The notes under the pieces are model-generated. The model was not told the DNA's origin. It made no database searches and worked only from the letters and a program-made list of their open reading frames with translations. Source: a virus. From it: 33,650 nucleotides of DNA. The DNA is taken from IMG/VR virus record IMGVR_UViG_3300032282_001580, positions 1-33,650 of that record, one strand, 5' to 3'. Below are positions 12,414 through 21,930 of the stretch, piece by piece; positions within the stretch are counted from its first letter, which is position 1, and each line of letters starts with the position of its first letter. A program made the translations under genes and the position numbers.

Positions 12414-13882
12414 TAGTTATCCCCTACGGATGCCTTCAGATTTGCCGAAACAATCACGGCTTTGATCGGATCAGTCACGGCCACTTCAAAAATGCGGTCA
12501 CGCGACCAACCCAGGCGGCGCCAAATGGCGCGATTTTGATACTGGCCGATTTTGCCAATCGTGATCCAATGTTCGTTTGACCAGGTGGAACCGCCATCAT
12601 TTGACCAACGCAACATGGCTTGCGGATCGCTTCCTTGGCCAGTAGTCAATCCAACACCAGGTTGAAATTGGATTTGGAATTCCTCAAAAAACTGGCGTTG
12701 TAAGTCCGAAGTCAGGTGAACCGCCCGACGCAAACGACGAATCGTTGAACCGTTTTCGGTGTAAACCGCATTGTCCAGGCTGTAAATTTTGCCGTTTTCA
12801 AAGTCGCCCACCAAATTTTTGCCAGCAAAAAACGCATAACAATTTGATCGGTGACGATAGTAAGTGGCCGCATTGCTGTCCCATGACAACCATTTGTGCC
12901 ATTGTTGGGTGGCCAAGTCATAAACCCATGTCAGGTCAATCGAAGGGAAAGTTACGACATACATTTCGTGGCCTTCGATTTGGTAGGTGTAAGCAATTGC
13001 GTCAGACACGTCCACGCCCACCAGGCTTTGTTCCACCGCGTGGGTGGATGTTCGCACCAGGGTGTAACCGTTCACGGCGCCTATGATGGCCTGGCCGCGG
13101 GTGTCGCGGCTCACAAACATGAACGATTCGCCAAACCTAGCAACCGAATACTTTGCCGCGCAACCATGCTGCATGGTCGTGCCGCTGATCCGCTGGAACG
13201 GAAAAGTTGTCAAACCGGAAATCGTGCTGCCAACATCCACCCAAACTTCGGTGGTGACTTCACCAAGCAAATAAACCTGGCGATGGTCAACGATCAAAGC
13301 CACCAAGGTGTCAGGGGCGCCGTCTTTGCTGCCGTAGTTGCCCGTTGTGGTCACGGCAAGGCCAAGGTCAGTCGCCGCCCAATTTTGCGTTCCTGGCTCG
13401 TTATAAATGATGTACGAATCCACCGTGTCGGTGGAAGTGGCGCCCGACCAAAGGCCATCGGTCGATGGCAGTTGCGTGAACGTATTGGTGCTGGCCACCC
13501 AGGTGTAGCGATTGGGGCCGTCCACAATGTAAGCGGTCAGGCCATTATTGGTAGTCACGTTGTCGGTGATTCGAACCTGGCCGGTGCTGGTGGTCAACGC
13601 GCCGATTTGTGTTGCCACAAAATTGGTGTTGACGCTGTAAACAAGGCTTCCCACAACAACAACCAAATACTGGCTGCCGGACAAAGCCCGCATTCCACGC
13701 ACTTGTCCCGACGTTAATTGAAGTTCCTCAACAAGCCCGGGGGTTGGGTATAGCGCGACAACGCCGCGGCTTCCAGGCTGCTTTGTGGGGTCAATTTCAG
13801 GGTAAAAATTGATGCACTCTTGCGCGTCTTGGTAGATTGACGGGGCTTCGTAAGAAGCGCCCACGAAGCCAAAGTCAGGCAT
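12413..13882 (-). CDS. P22 gp10-like DNA stabilisation / tail accessory protein
   Basis: 489 residues from the ATG at 13882, chosen because it overlaps the upstream stop as TAATG (an in-frame start at 13909 lies inside that gene). The N-terminus [20 protein letters not shown], then QECINFYPEIDP and VALYPTPGL, is the mark of this family. The remainder is a long beta-rich protein with repeated WxxD/GN motifs suggesting a propeller. In P22, gp10 forms the hexameric hub below the portal and gp4 and carries the tailspikes, keeping packaged DNA in the head. Confidence 0.88.
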   Translation of the reverse strand: MPDFGFVGASYEAPSIYQDAQECINFYPEIDPTKQPGSRGVVALYPTPGLVEELQLTSGQVRGMRALSGSQYLVVVVGSLVYSVNTNFVATQIGALTTSTGQVRITDNVTTNNGLTAYIVDGPNRYTWVASTNTFTQLPSTDGLWSGATSTDTVDSYIIYNEPGTQNWAATDLGLAVTTTGNYGSKDGAPDTLVALIVDHRQVYLLGEVTTEVWVDVGSTISGLTTFPFQRISGTTMQHGCAAKYSVARFGESFMFVSRDTRGQAIIGAVNGYTLVRTSTHAVEQSLVGVDVSDAIAYTYQIEGHEMYVVTFPSIDLTWVYDLATQQWHKWLSWDSNAATYYRHRSNCYAFFAGKNLVGDFENGKIYSLDNAVYTENGSTIRRLRRAVHLTSDLQRQFFEEFQIQFQPGVGLTTGQGSDPQAMLRWSNDGGSTWSNEHWITIGKIGQYQNRAIWRRLGWSRDRIFEVAVTDPIKAVIVSANLKASVGDN

Positions 13883-14856
13883 TATGCAAATCCCCCGTCC
13901 ATGATCCAACCGGCATCTTTCGATTTGCCCATCAATAAGGTGTCAGGATAACGCGCAATTTGCGGTGGTCGCATATTTGTGCGTTTGACTGTTGCCTTGG
14001 CCTGGGCTGCCAATGAGTTAATCATAGCCATTTGCACTTGGTTCATCTTGCCGTACATCGGCAAAAGTCGTTCGGCCAAACACCAGCGCAATGCGTTGAT
14101 GTAGCCAGGCGGCAACGCAATGTCGTTGGTCTGCGCGGTGAACGTGCGGAATTGCGTATAAGCAAACAAGTGCATTTCGCCCTGGGCGGGATTTGGCCAA
14201 ACGTAAATTGTGCCCAGGTTTTCGCTGGCCTGGTAATAAACACCTTTTGGCCAAGGGCCGTTCAGTTGTTTCAGGCCGATCATTTCGTACTGTTCCAGGC
14301 TGAACACGGCCACGGGATAATCCAGGCCGCCGCCGTAAATTGGGGCGCCGTTGCTGGTCGTTGTCACACGCACAAACGCGGATTCGATGGTCAGCGGACG
14401 TTCGTAATAACCCTGGATGGCCGTGCTGGCCACGGTTTGCGATTTGCTGACGGTGTACGTGCCGCCTTCGTTGACGTTGCCGCCCCCGCCGGTAACGAAG
14501 TTCACAATCGTGGTTCCGGCTGCAATGCCAGTTCCCGACAGCGTTTGGCCAATCGTAATGGCGCCTGACGTGACACCATTGGCCGGAATCGTCAAGGTTG
14601 TGCCGCTTATCGAACCGGTAAATTGGCAGCCGACCTGGCCACCTGGGCCGATGGTGTATTGCGTTTGGTTTTGAACGACCGGAAAAATGATTTCGGTTTT
14701 GTAAAAAACCATCATGTTTTCGTTCGACCATTGGGCGCACATATCGTTCAACATATCGTAGCCGTCTTGGGCTTCGTCAGCGGTTGGAACCTCACCGGCA
14801 GCCAACGCGCCAATGTCCTTCATGGCGCGGGTGACAATATCAAATGGCGTTGTCAT
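13882..14856 (-). CDS. P22 gp4-like tail accessory factor with a beta-domain insertion
   Basis: 324 residues; P22 gp4 is about 166. The gp4-type parts are the N-terminus ([48 protein letters not shown]) and the later [15 protein letters not shown] and [15 protein letters not shown]. Between them, residues 77-148 are Thr/Gly/Ser-rich ([41 protein letters not shown]), an Ig-like or beta-hairpin module common in virion proteins. In relatives the segment joining YTIGPGG to RPxxIESAF is only a few residues. The protein should bind the portal and begin the tail hub. The start follows AAGGGGAAAAA. Confidence 0.85.
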   Translation of the reverse strand: MTTPFDIVTRAMKDIGALAAGEVPTADEAQDGYDMLNDMCAQWSNENMMVFYKTEIIFPVVQNQTQYTIGPGGQVGCQFTGSISGTTLTIPANGVTSGAITIGQTLSGTGIAAGTTIVNFVTGGGGNVNEGGTYTVSKSQTVASTAIQGYYERPLTIESAFVRVTTTSNGAPIYGGGLDYPVAVFSLEQYEMIGLKQLNGPWPKGVYYQASENLGTIYVWPNPAQGEMHLFAYTQFRTFTAQTNDIALPPGYINALRWCLAERLLPMYGKMNQVQMAMINSLAAQAKATVKRTNMRPPQIARYPDTLLMGKSKDAGWIMDGGFA

Positions 14857-14865
14857 TTTTTCCCC

Positions 14866-17013
14866 TTATTTGGCCAAAAGTTTTTCAACCTGGCTGCGTA
14901 AATATGCGGCTTCCAGCGCCAGGGCTTGTTCGTATCGAATGCCATAACGATTTCCGGCCAATTGGACAACGCGCTTTTCACCGGTTGGGTTTGCACCTTT
15001 GACAACGCTGCCGTCTTCTAAAGTCACGTCAACTTCTTCCAGCACGTCTTGAATGTCATCTTGCCATTCGTCATAGCACAACAAACCATAAGCAAACGCG
15101 TCCAAGCCTTCCGACTCAAACGCTTCTTTAACGCGCTGCGCGATCAAGCCCATGTGCCAACGTGCTTTGTCGCCTTTTTTGGCCACGGCATCTTTGAATT
15201 TGAATTGCGTGTAATTCACTTTTGCCCAGGCTCGCAACACCGTATCATCAATTGCTTGAATTTGATCTTTTTCGCGTTCGTCGGACGTATTGATTGTGCC
15301 GTTTCCAGCATATACAACCGACCAACGATAGGAGGCTGCGCCTAGTGTGTATGCGTTGTCACTTTGAGGCTGAAATCCATTGGCATTCAAAAACACTCGG
15401 TCTGAATCGCCTTGACCAATGTAAAAATTACCATTTAACGGATTGTTAATCCGCATGACTTGGTTGTAAGTCGTCGATGCGCCGCCCCAAGTCCAAAGGG
15501 TTTGATTGTTTGTTTTAAATTCGTTGTAACTATATTGACCACCACCTTTTGCAATGTCAATTGAAAAGTATTGATTAGGATTTGTACCTACGTTTCTTCC
15601 GGCAATACCTTCGCCATTTGCATTCAATTGCAAATCAACCACATTTGCAATCGCGGCGGTTCCTCTGACCAAAGAATAAGTGCCAATTGTGTTCAACGAT
15701 TTGGTGTAACCACGGCTCATGTCAACGGCAAGTGGCAATGCCCCTGTGGGCGCTGGCACGTTATATGTGCTGGTTGCGTCATACCAACCATAAAATTCCA
15801 ACAAGTCGTTTTTATTGGAAACCGAACGGGTGCAAGCCTCAATGGTCAAGCCATAAAACTTGTTATCGGTGCAACTGTAAGTCCCTGAGTTGTAATCCAC
15901 CACAATCGCGGTTGGCGTAAGTGATGGCGCTGTACCGCTGTAAATGCCCTCAAACGAACATCCAACAAATGTATTGGTATCGCCAGCATCAATTTGCAAA
16001 CCAGTATTTGTTCCACTTTCACCAACGCGAACATTGACAAATCTGTTTCGATTGTTACCGGAACCAGGATCACCACCATTTGGAATTTTTAACCAAATAC
16101 CAACTACGGAATTACGAATGTCAATATTGGTGAAGTTGTTGTAGTAGCAATATGAATCTTGGCCAGTCGAAATTCTTGGCCCGCATCGCAAAACAATGGC
16201 TTCTTGAACACTTCTAATTGAAATGTTTGTGATGTTGTTAAATTCAACATCTGTGTGAATTGTTGTTTGACTTTCATCAATTGGTGCAAGTCGAATTGCG
16301 CTAACGTTTGTGTAGCCATTTCCTAAAATTTGAACGTTGTCAATTCCACCATTTAAGCCAACAACACGAAAAACAACCGTATTATTTGCGCCAGCCAAAA
16401 TTAACGTACCAATTTCACTTGCACCATAAATGCGAACACCGGACGGCACATAAATGGCTGTGTTTGATGTGTCGCCGCTTGCACACGTTACTTTGTAAGT
16501 TCCATTGGGAACATATACTCCACCGCCATTTGCTGGCAACGAAGTGATTGCAGCGCGGAATGCTGCGCCACTATCAGCCACACCGGTTGGATCAGCGCCA
16601 AAGTCAATTACGCTGATAATTTGGCGCATTTTTGCTTGCGCGGTTGTAGCAACTGCACCGGTTCCAGCCTGGATAAATCCGATCAATGATGAACCCGTTG
16701 GGGCTGAAAGCGCGGTGAAATCATTGATGCCGGAAATGTTGTCATACGTGCCCAACAAAGTTCCCGACGAATCTTTCAAAACAAATTTGTATGTTTGCGC
16801 CGAAGTAAGCCAAACTTCCTGTGGTGTTCGGCCCGCGGAATCCAAAACAATAGGATTTGAATTTGCGACATTCCCCGCGCTGGTGGTGTAGGTTGTTTGT
16901 GGCGTGGACGATCCAGCCTGGTATGTATAAAGCAAACCACCGGCCAAAGGAACGCCGTCGTTGTTAAAAAATTGCCAACCAGCGCCAGCAAGAATTGATA
17001 AATTTACACTCAT
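14866..17013 (-). CDS. Tailspike: pectate-lyase-like beta-helix with S74 chaperone
   Basis: 715 residues. Residues 1-95 are a virion-binding head (AGWQFFNNDGVPLAGGLLYT, QEVWLTSAQTYKFVL). From about 137 (VIDFGADPTGVADSGAAFRA, then NGGGVYVPNGTYKV) it is a pectate-lyase-3-type right-handed beta-helix continuing to about residue 400. After a receptor-like middle, the C-terminus (about 600-715) is an intramolecular S74 chaperone with SDEREKD (Ser-Asp-x-Arg-x-Lys), which cuts itself off after trimerisation. It should bind, and perhaps cleave, a surface polysaccharide. The DNA of the helix part is visibly more AT-rich than its neighbours. Confidence 0.85.
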   Translation of the reverse strand: MSVNLSILAGAGWQFFNNDGVPLAGGLLYTYQAGSSTPQTTYTTSAGNVANSNPIVLDSAGRTPQEVWLTSAQTYKFVLKDSSGTLLGTYDNISGINDFTALSAPTGSSLIGFIQAGTGAVATTAQAKMRQIISVIDFGADPTGVADSGAAFRAAITSLPANGGGVYVPNGTYKVTCASGDTSNTAIYVPSGVRIYGASEIGTLILAGANNTVVFRVVGLNGGIDNVQILGNGYTNVSAIRLAPIDESQTTIHTDVEFNNITNISIRSVQEAIVLRCGPRISTGQDSYCYYNNFTNIDIRNSVVGIWLKIPNGGDPGSGNNRNRFVNVRVGESGTNTGLQIDAGDTNTFVGCSFEGIYSGTAPSLTPTAIVVDYNSGTYSCTDNKFYGLTIEACTRSVSNKNDLLEFYGWYDATSTYNVPAPTGALPLAVDMSRGYTKSLNTIGTYSLVRGTAAIANVVDLQLNANGEGIAGRNVGTNPNQYFSIDIAKGGGQYSYNEFKTNNQTLWTWGGASTTYNQVMRINNPLNGNFYIGQGDSDRVFLNANGFQPQSDNAYTLGAASYRWSVVYAGNGTINTSDEREKDQIQAIDDTVLRAWAKVNYTQFKFKDAVAKKGDKARWHMGLIAQRVKEAFESEGLDAFAYGLLCYDEWQDDIQDVLEEVDVTLEDGSVVKGANPTGEKRVVQLAGNRYGIRYEQALALEAAYLRSQVEKLLAK

Positions 17014-17024
17014 TTGTTACCTCT

Positions 17025-18554
17025 TTATGGATGGGTTGCTTTGTATTGGTCAAATTCTGACTTCAATTCCTGAATTGCTTTTGCCAAAACAGCAACCAAA
17101 TTTCCTTCGGCAATTCCAAAAAATTCCTCATATACCGCTTGCGTTTTTACATTGCCAATTTCATCGTATTCTGCTGGTGAAATCAAACAATCGTTTTTCT
17201 TCACAATGCTGTTCAAATAAGGTTTGTTGGCCAAAACTTGTTGCATCTCTTGTGCGATAAAACCAACGGTTGGCGTATCGGTCACAAAATTGTGAACGGG
17301 ATGTTTTTTCCAATTGAATTGCACGGGGTTCATGGCCATTACCATGTCCAATGCACCATTCAATGGCTGCACGTTTTCTTTGTAACGGCCATCCGATGTT
17401 GCGATGGTGGCGCTTGTCGCAAAAATTTGACTGTTGACTTGCAAACGATACGCGCCATTGCTGGATGTGTAACCAACCAGGAAATAACCGTTGTAATCAC
17501 ATCTAGCGGTTTCAAGTGGAACGTTGCCGGTTGTGCCGCTAAATAATCCAAGTTCAGCGTAATTGCTGCCACCACCAGGTGAATTAAGGCCACCGACATA
17601 GGCAAACCAACTATTACCATTTGGGTTTTGAGTTCCAATTTGAATCAATGATCCAAAGGCCGATGTCGTGTTACCACTACTTTTTCCCCATAAACGGGCA
17701 ATAGTGACGTTGGATGCCGTTGTTGCTGAAGTGGTTTGTAATTCAAATGGCAAACCTGGGCTGGATGTGCCAAGGCCCAAACGCTTGTTGGTGTTGTCCC
17801 AATAAAAATTGGAATCAGTCGAAAACGATCCAAAATGCACATAGCCAGCCGTGAAACTGGTTTGGCCTGTGCCCCCATTACCAATCGGCAATGTGCCGGT
17901 CACGCCATTGGACAAATCAATTTGCGCCCAGGCTGGATTGTTGCTGGCGCCGGTGTTGGACAAATACCTGGTGGCGGTTGTGTTTTTGGCCAAGCGGGCC
18001 AACGTGTTGGCAGCCGACGCATAAAGCAAATCGCCCTGGGTGGTCAACACCGAAGTGGCCGAAGGCTGCCAGGATGGCGCTGTTGCACCCGCATTGACGC
18101 CCAACATATAGTAGGCCGTGCCAATGGCCAACAACGAAGTTGCGCCAGCGCCCGTTTGATAAGGAACCGATCCGGCTGCACCGCCAGCAATGTTTGTTGC
18201 CGTACCAACGGCCAACGACGATTGCGCCGTCCATTGCGGGGCGCTGCCGCTGCTAGTCAAAACGGTGGTGTTTGCGCCAATCGTCAATTTCGACAGCGTT
18301 GTTCCGGTTGCGTAATAAAGCAAATCGCCCGCGGAATACGAAGTCAAGCCCGTGCCGCCCGCCGTCGTTGGCGTGGTTTTCCAACCAATCACCTGGATGG
18401 CGTTTGCATTGTCTTTGTAAAACAGTTTGCCATCGGTGATGTTGATGGCAAGTTCTGATCCCAACGTGCTGTTGGTCAGATTTCCGGCTGCTGGCGCGTT
18501 TGTGGTCGTGCTGCTGCTGTAAATTAGGATCGGCGTGTATCCGGTTTGGGCCAT
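17025..18554 (-). CDS. Tail fibre with C-terminal S74 chaperone
   Basis: 509 residues. The first 300 residues are repetitive, with Gly/Thr/Ala-rich fibre repeats (TAGGTGLTSYSAGDLLYYAT, LPIGNGGTGQTSFTAGYVHF). These resemble triple-stranded beta fibres. The last 120 residues carry the S74 signature SDGRYKENV (Ser-Asp dyad) followed by NPVQFNWK and VGFIAQEMQQV. A C-terminal coil (LAKAIQELKSEFDQYK) closes it. The protein would trimerise with the help of the chaperone, which is then released. Being the second S74 protein next to the spike suggests two different adhesins. Confidence 0.85.
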   Translation of the reverse strand: MAQTGYTPILIYSSSTTTNAPAAGNLTNSTLGSELAINITDGKLFYKDNANAIQVIGWKTTPTTAGGTGLTSYSAGDLLYYATGTTLSKLTIGANTTVLTSSGSAPQWTAQSSLAVGTATNIAGGAAGSVPYQTGAGATSLLAIGTAYYMLGVNAGATAPSWQPSATSVLTTQGDLLYASAANTLARLAKNTTATRYLSNTGASNNPAWAQIDLSNGVTGTLPIGNGGTGQTSFTAGYVHFGSFSTDSNFYWDNTNKRLGLGTSSPGLPFELQTTSATTASNVTIARLWGKSSGNTTSAFGSLIQIGTQNPNGNSWFAYVGGLNSPGGGSNYAELGLFSGTTGNVPLETARCDYNGYFLVGYTSSNGAYRLQVNSQIFATSATIATSDGRYKENVQPLNGALDMVMAMNPVQFNWKKHPVHNFVTDTPTVGFIAQEMQQVLANKPYLNSIVKKNDCLISPAEYDEIGNVKTQAVYEEFFGIAEGNLVAVLAKAIQELKSEFDQYKATHP

Positions 18555-18557
18555 GTC

Positions 18558-18875
18558 TTAAATCTCCGGTGTGAACACCTGGGGCGCCCAAGGTAGCGGG
18601 GTCACGCGTTGTTTTTTCAGCGCGTCCAATTGTTCGTTCAGGCGCTTTTCAATCATGTTGGCGCCGTCTTGCATTGTTTCGGCCTGAACCCAGGCCACGA
18701 TCATGTCTTCCGTCACGTCTGCAAATGCGACGTTCAGTTTTGGCTCTTGGAACGTCCAAAAACCTTCCGTTTCAACAACCAAATCCTTGTCGCTGACGGA
18801 AGCAAAGTATTTTGCCCTGGTAATCAGTTCACCATCGGATGAATCAATGCCCAGGATTTTCCATTTCGTTGTCAT
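18558..18875 (-). CDS. Small fibre-associated protein (DUF7936-like)
   Basis: 105 residues: a beta-rich first half (WKILGIDSSDGELITRAKYF, LVVETEGFWTF) and a helical second half (DMIVAWVQAETMQDGANMIE) ending in a short PLPWAP segment. The pattern, strands then a helix beginning TEDxxxxWV and a PLPW end, matches small proteins of T4-like and podoviral fibre loci grouped as DUF7936. The role is unknown. It sits between two fibre genes, with TAATG coupling to the first, so a fibre-assembly or adaptor role is plausible. Confidence 0.6.
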   Translation of the reverse strand: MTTKWKILGIDSSDGELITRAKYFASVSDKDLVVETEGFWTFQEPKLNVAFADVTEDMIVAWVQAETMQDGANMIEKRLNEQLDALKKQRVTPLPWAPQVFTPEI

Positions 18876-21007
18876 TAGAATGTGCCCCCGCCAGTTCCAC
18901 CAATCATTGTCATAACGCCCGTTGATGGATTAAATTTAAGTTTAGTTGATGACACCTTCGCGGGCAAGTTTCCCGTCGTGCTGGTCACCCAAACGGGATA
19001 GTAATCAGCGTTTGTTGTGGTGTCGTCGGTGATGCCGATATTCGTTGCGTTTGTTGCGTTTGTTGCACTTCCCGCGCTGCCGTCAATGTTCACGCCGGTC
19101 AATGATTGGCTGGCGCTGCCGCGGTTTAACGCAATGGCAGTCGTGCCAATGTAAACCGTCGAATTGCCCAGGACGCCCGAAGGGATCGTGCCGGTCAGTT
19201 GGCCAGCCGGAACGCTGGTCAGGCTGGCAGCCGATCCGCTGAACACCGTTGCCGACAATGTGCCGGTGGACGGGTTGAATTGAAATTTCGTGCTGCTGAC
19301 GTATTCGGTCGCCAGGTTGCCGGTGGTCTGATTGGCAAAAAGCGGATACCTGGTCGCGTTGGTGGTCGTGTCGTCGGTTACCGTCGCGTAAGCGGTCGGC
19401 GTCACCCAGGACGGGGCCGAAGTCCCGTTCGATTGCAGCACCTTGTTTGCGTCACCGGCTGCGGAAGCCAGGAACGCGGTGACACCCGTTGCCGATTGGT
19501 AAGGGATACTGGCCGCCGCACCGCCAGCCAGGTTTGAAGCCGTGCCGGTGATGTTGATTGCAGCCGTGCCGGTCAGGTTTGTGACTGTTCCGCTGGATGG
19601 CGTACCTAAAGCCCCGCCATTGACCACAAAAGCGCCCGCGCTGCCCGTATTCACGCCCAAGGCTGTAACCACTCCTGTTCCGGTTGTAATCGTGCTAGGG
19701 GCCGCGCCAGCCCCGCCGCCGACTATCAAAGCATTTGCAGCCAAAATGGCCGATGATGCCCAGGTCGTTCCGCTTGAAAAATACGGAATGCCACCGCTGG
19801 TTCCGGCGATTGTCAGCGCCAGCGTTCCTGATCCGGTGATTGGCGAACCGCCAACCGAAATGATGCCGCCGGTAAATGTTTGGGACACCGATGTGACGGT
19901 TCCGGTCGTGGGTGTTGCCCAGGTTGGAACGCCCGCGGCCAAGGTAAGTACCTGGCCATTTGATCCGGCCGCCAGGAATGCGGTGGTATCGGTTGCGCTT
20001 TGATATGGAACCGAACCGGTTGCACCACCGGCCAAGTTTGTGGCTTTTGTGGCCGTGCCAGCGTTGCCGGACACCGAACCGGTGATTGTGTTGGTCACCG
20101 TCAAGTTGGTCAAAGTTCCCAAACCCGTAATTCCGGAGTAAGAACCCGACAACCTGGCGCTGTCAATCGTGCCGCTGGTGATTTGCGTAGCAGCAATCGC
20201 AATGCTGGTGCTTGCCGCCAAGGTCAATTGGCCCTGGGCGTTCACGGTAAACGTGGCCACCTGGGAAGCCGAACCATAAGCGGCTGCGGTCACCGCGGTA
20301 TTGGTGATGCTGAATGTGTTGCCGGTCAGGGTTAACCCTGTGCCAGCCAAATAAGAACCGGCGCCCGAAAACTGCGACCAGGTGATTGGCGTCACGTCAA
20401 TTGTGCCGCCCTGGTTGGATGTGCAAACCCAACCGGTATCACTTAGGGTTGTTCCTGATTCCACAAACGTAAACGCGCTTGGCACTTCGGCCCAGGTGTT
20501 CATGTCGGCGCTGCGCGTCCATCCGCTGGCGCTGGCCACATAAATGCCGTTGGCTGCTTGGTTGGTTTGGCTTTTGACCAGGATGCGGTCGCCCGCGCTC
20601 AGCGTGGCAACCCAATCACCACCAGCCTGGACAGCCAGGCCGGACAATGTAATGTTGTTTGTGGTCGCGTAAACGCATGATGCTTTCACGTCCAAACCCT
20701 GGGCGACGGAATCGACATAGGCTTTGTTGGCAATGTCCAAATCGGCCGACGGGCTGGTGGCCACCTGACCGGTGACGGCGTAAATGCTGGTAAAGTAACC
20801 GGCTGCTGGCGCGGTTCCACCAATCACGGACGAATCAATCGTGCTGTCGGTAATCGTCAATCCTGACTGAATCGGATTGATTGGGGCAAAAAACAAACTG
20901 CCAGCGGGGCCGACAAACGAAATTAAATCAAACGTCGGTTCAGGTTTGAAAAGCCCCTGAACCGGTTTGATGTTCGTCGTGTTCGTAACAGCGGTGCTGT
21001 TCGACAT
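18875..21007 (-). CDS. Large repetitive tail fibre
   Basis: 710 residues. The N-terminal part includes PINPIQSGLTITDSTIDSSV, AAGYFTSIYAVTG and IANKAYVDSVAQGLDVKASC, the latter a common fibre shaft motif. The middle (about 260-640) consists of Thr/Ser/Gly/Ala-rich repeats such as LAGGATGSVPYQSATDTTAF, repeated later as LAGGAAASIPYQSATGVTAF. It ends FNPSTGVMTMIGGTGGGTF with no S74 domain, unlike the two fibres after it. It is the first fibre gene after the coat block and may be the shaft that carries the others. The product type is firm; its place in the virion is inferred. Confidence 0.8.
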   Translation of the reverse strand: MSNSTAVTNTTNIKPVQGLFKPEPTFDLISFVGPAGSLFFAPINPIQSGLTITDSTIDSSVIGGTAPAAGYFTSIYAVTGQVATSPSADLDIANKAYVDSVAQGLDVKASCVYATTNNITLSGLAVQAGGDWVATLSAGDRILVKSQTNQAANGIYVASASGWTRSADMNTWAEVPSAFTFVESGTTLSDTGWVCTSNQGGTIDVTPITWSQFSGAGSYLAGTGLTLTGNTFSITNTAVTAAAYGSASQVATFTVNAQGQLTLAASTSIAIAATQITSGTIDSARLSGSYSGITGLGTLTNLTVTNTITGSVSGNAGTATKATNLAGGATGSVPYQSATDTTAFLAAGSNGQVLTLAAGVPTWATPTTGTVTSVSQTFTGGIISVGGSPITGSGTLALTIAGTSGGIPYFSSGTTWASSAILAANALIVGGGAGAAPSTITTGTGVVTALGVNTGSAGAFVVNGGALGTPSSGTVTNLTGTAAINITGTASNLAGGAAASIPYQSATGVTAFLASAAGDANKVLQSNGTSAPSWVTPTAYATVTDDTTTNATRYPLFANQTTGNLATEYVSSTKFQFNPSTGTLSATVFSGSAASLTSVPAGQLTGTIPSGVLGNSTVYIGTTAIALNRGSASQSLTGVNIDGSAGSATNATNATNIGITDDTTTNADYYPVWVTSTTGNLPAKVSSTKLKFNPSTGVMTMIGGTGGGTF

Positions 21008-21016
21008 GGCGCCCCC

Positions 21017-21358
21017 TTAATCTGCTTGGATGGGGCAAATGTAAAGTGTGTTTGTGCCGCTGCTAATCGCCTTGATGTAGAACGGGCCTTTGGGCGCCGC
21101 AATAACCAGGGGAAAATTCATGCCGCCAGGTAACACGTAAGAACCGGAAGTGCCGGTGGTGGCCACTTTCGGGGTCACCAGGTTGGCCGATTCGGGCGCC
21201 ATTTCAATGGCTGCAACGCCGGTTCCAACATTCAACAAACTGACGTAGTTTGTTTGATCGTTGGTCGATGGAACGATTTGCAAAGCCGCCGACGCTGATG
21301 TTGTCAAGTCAAGCGCATAGGTTGGCCCGCTTGTTCTAATGGCTGATAAATTGACCAT
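21017..21358 (-). CDS. Small beta-sandwich virion protein, unassigned
   Basis: 113 residues, beta-rich (ALDLTTSASAALQIVPSTND, YVSLLNVGTGVAAIEMAPES, FPLVIAAPKGPFYIKAISSG), which suggests a jelly-roll or Ig-like fold. It lies right after the head-module terminator and before the large fibre, and is the first gene of the tail section. Proteins of this size here may be head decoration or head-tail adaptor parts. A strong ribosome site (GGGAAAGGG) precedes the ATG. Confidence 0.55.
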   Translation of the reverse strand: MVNLSAIRTSGPTYALDLTTSASAALQIVPSTNDQTNYVSLLNVGTGVAAIEMAPESANLVTPKVATTGTSGSYVLPGGMNFPLVIAAPKGPFYIKAISSGTNTLYICPIQAD

Positions 21359-21384
21359 TTTTAACCCTTTCCCGTGTTTTGAAA

Positions 21385-21390
21385 ATTATA
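21385..21390 (-). promoter_or_regulatory. Candidate leftward -10 box before the tail section
   Basis: A perfect TATAAT (minus strand) lies 26 bases before the start codon of the 113-residue gene and just after the terminator at 21404-21431. No good -35 box is found 16-18 bp upstream, where the T-run lies, so an activator or a chance match is possible. Confidence 0.4.
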
Positions 21391-21403
21391 GTGCCGACCA
21401 TAG

Positions 21404-21431
21404 AAAAAAAGCCACCCTTTTTGGGGGCGGC
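21404..21431 (-). terminator. Rho-independent terminator after the coat block
   Basis: In leftward RNA a 7-bp stem GCCGCCC/GGGUGGC (one G-U pair) with the loop CCAAAAA is followed by seven Ts (plus 21404-21410). It lies 22 bp after the stop of the gene at 21453-21875, closing the packaging and capsid section and limiting expression of the tail genes. Confidence 0.85.
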
Positions 21432-21452
21432 CTTCTTTCACTTCATGCCATA

Positions 21453-21875
21453 TTAAGGCAAGAATGTCAGGTCGTAACCGTAGATGAACACATCGGCGGT
21501 TGCGGCTGCGCCCTGGGCGGTCGTGTTGCGAATGTAAAGGGGTGTGCCCGATACTGCGTCGGTGGACGTAGCGGCGGTTACAACAACCTTTGCGCTGCTG
21601 CTGTTGCCGGTCAAAGCATAGGCCGACTTGACAGCCGTACCGGTTGCGCCTGGGCCTGTGTAAACGGCCAGTTGGGCCGTAGTCAGGTTGACGGACGCGT
21701 TAGCGACGATGATGCTTTGAACGCTGACGCTACCGGCCACCAGGATGGGGGCGACAGTATCGGCGACTGCGTTCAGGTTCACACCTTGGGCCGATGCAAT
21801 CAGGCGAAGTGCCTGGTTCGTTGCAAGGGGGGTTGGGTGATTCGTTTGGGTTGATGCTGGCCCTGGATTGCTCAT
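21453..21875 (-). CDS. Possible head decoration protein
   Basis: 140 residues, rich in Ala, Thr, Val and Ser with a beta pattern throughout (PILVAGSVSVQSIIVANASV, AQLAVYTGPGATGTAVKSAY, LYIRNTTAQGAAATADVFIY). There are no cysteines and few charges, typical of structural virion proteins. It follows the coat gene and lies before the terminator, with a ribosome site GGAGAAATTAAC. A decoration or knob protein is the best guess; no family was recognised. Confidence 0.55.
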   Translation of the reverse strand: MSNPGPASTQTNHPTPLATNQALRLIASAQGVNLNAVADTVAPILVAGSVSVQSIIVANASVNLTTAQLAVYTGPGATGTAVKSAYALTGNSSSAKVVVTAATSTDAVSGTPLYIRNTTAQGAAATADVFIYGYDLTFLP

Positions 21876-21930
21876 GTTAATTTCTCCAAAATAAGTTTAA
21901 TGAAGGGCGACCGAAGCCGCCCCCGTTTCA

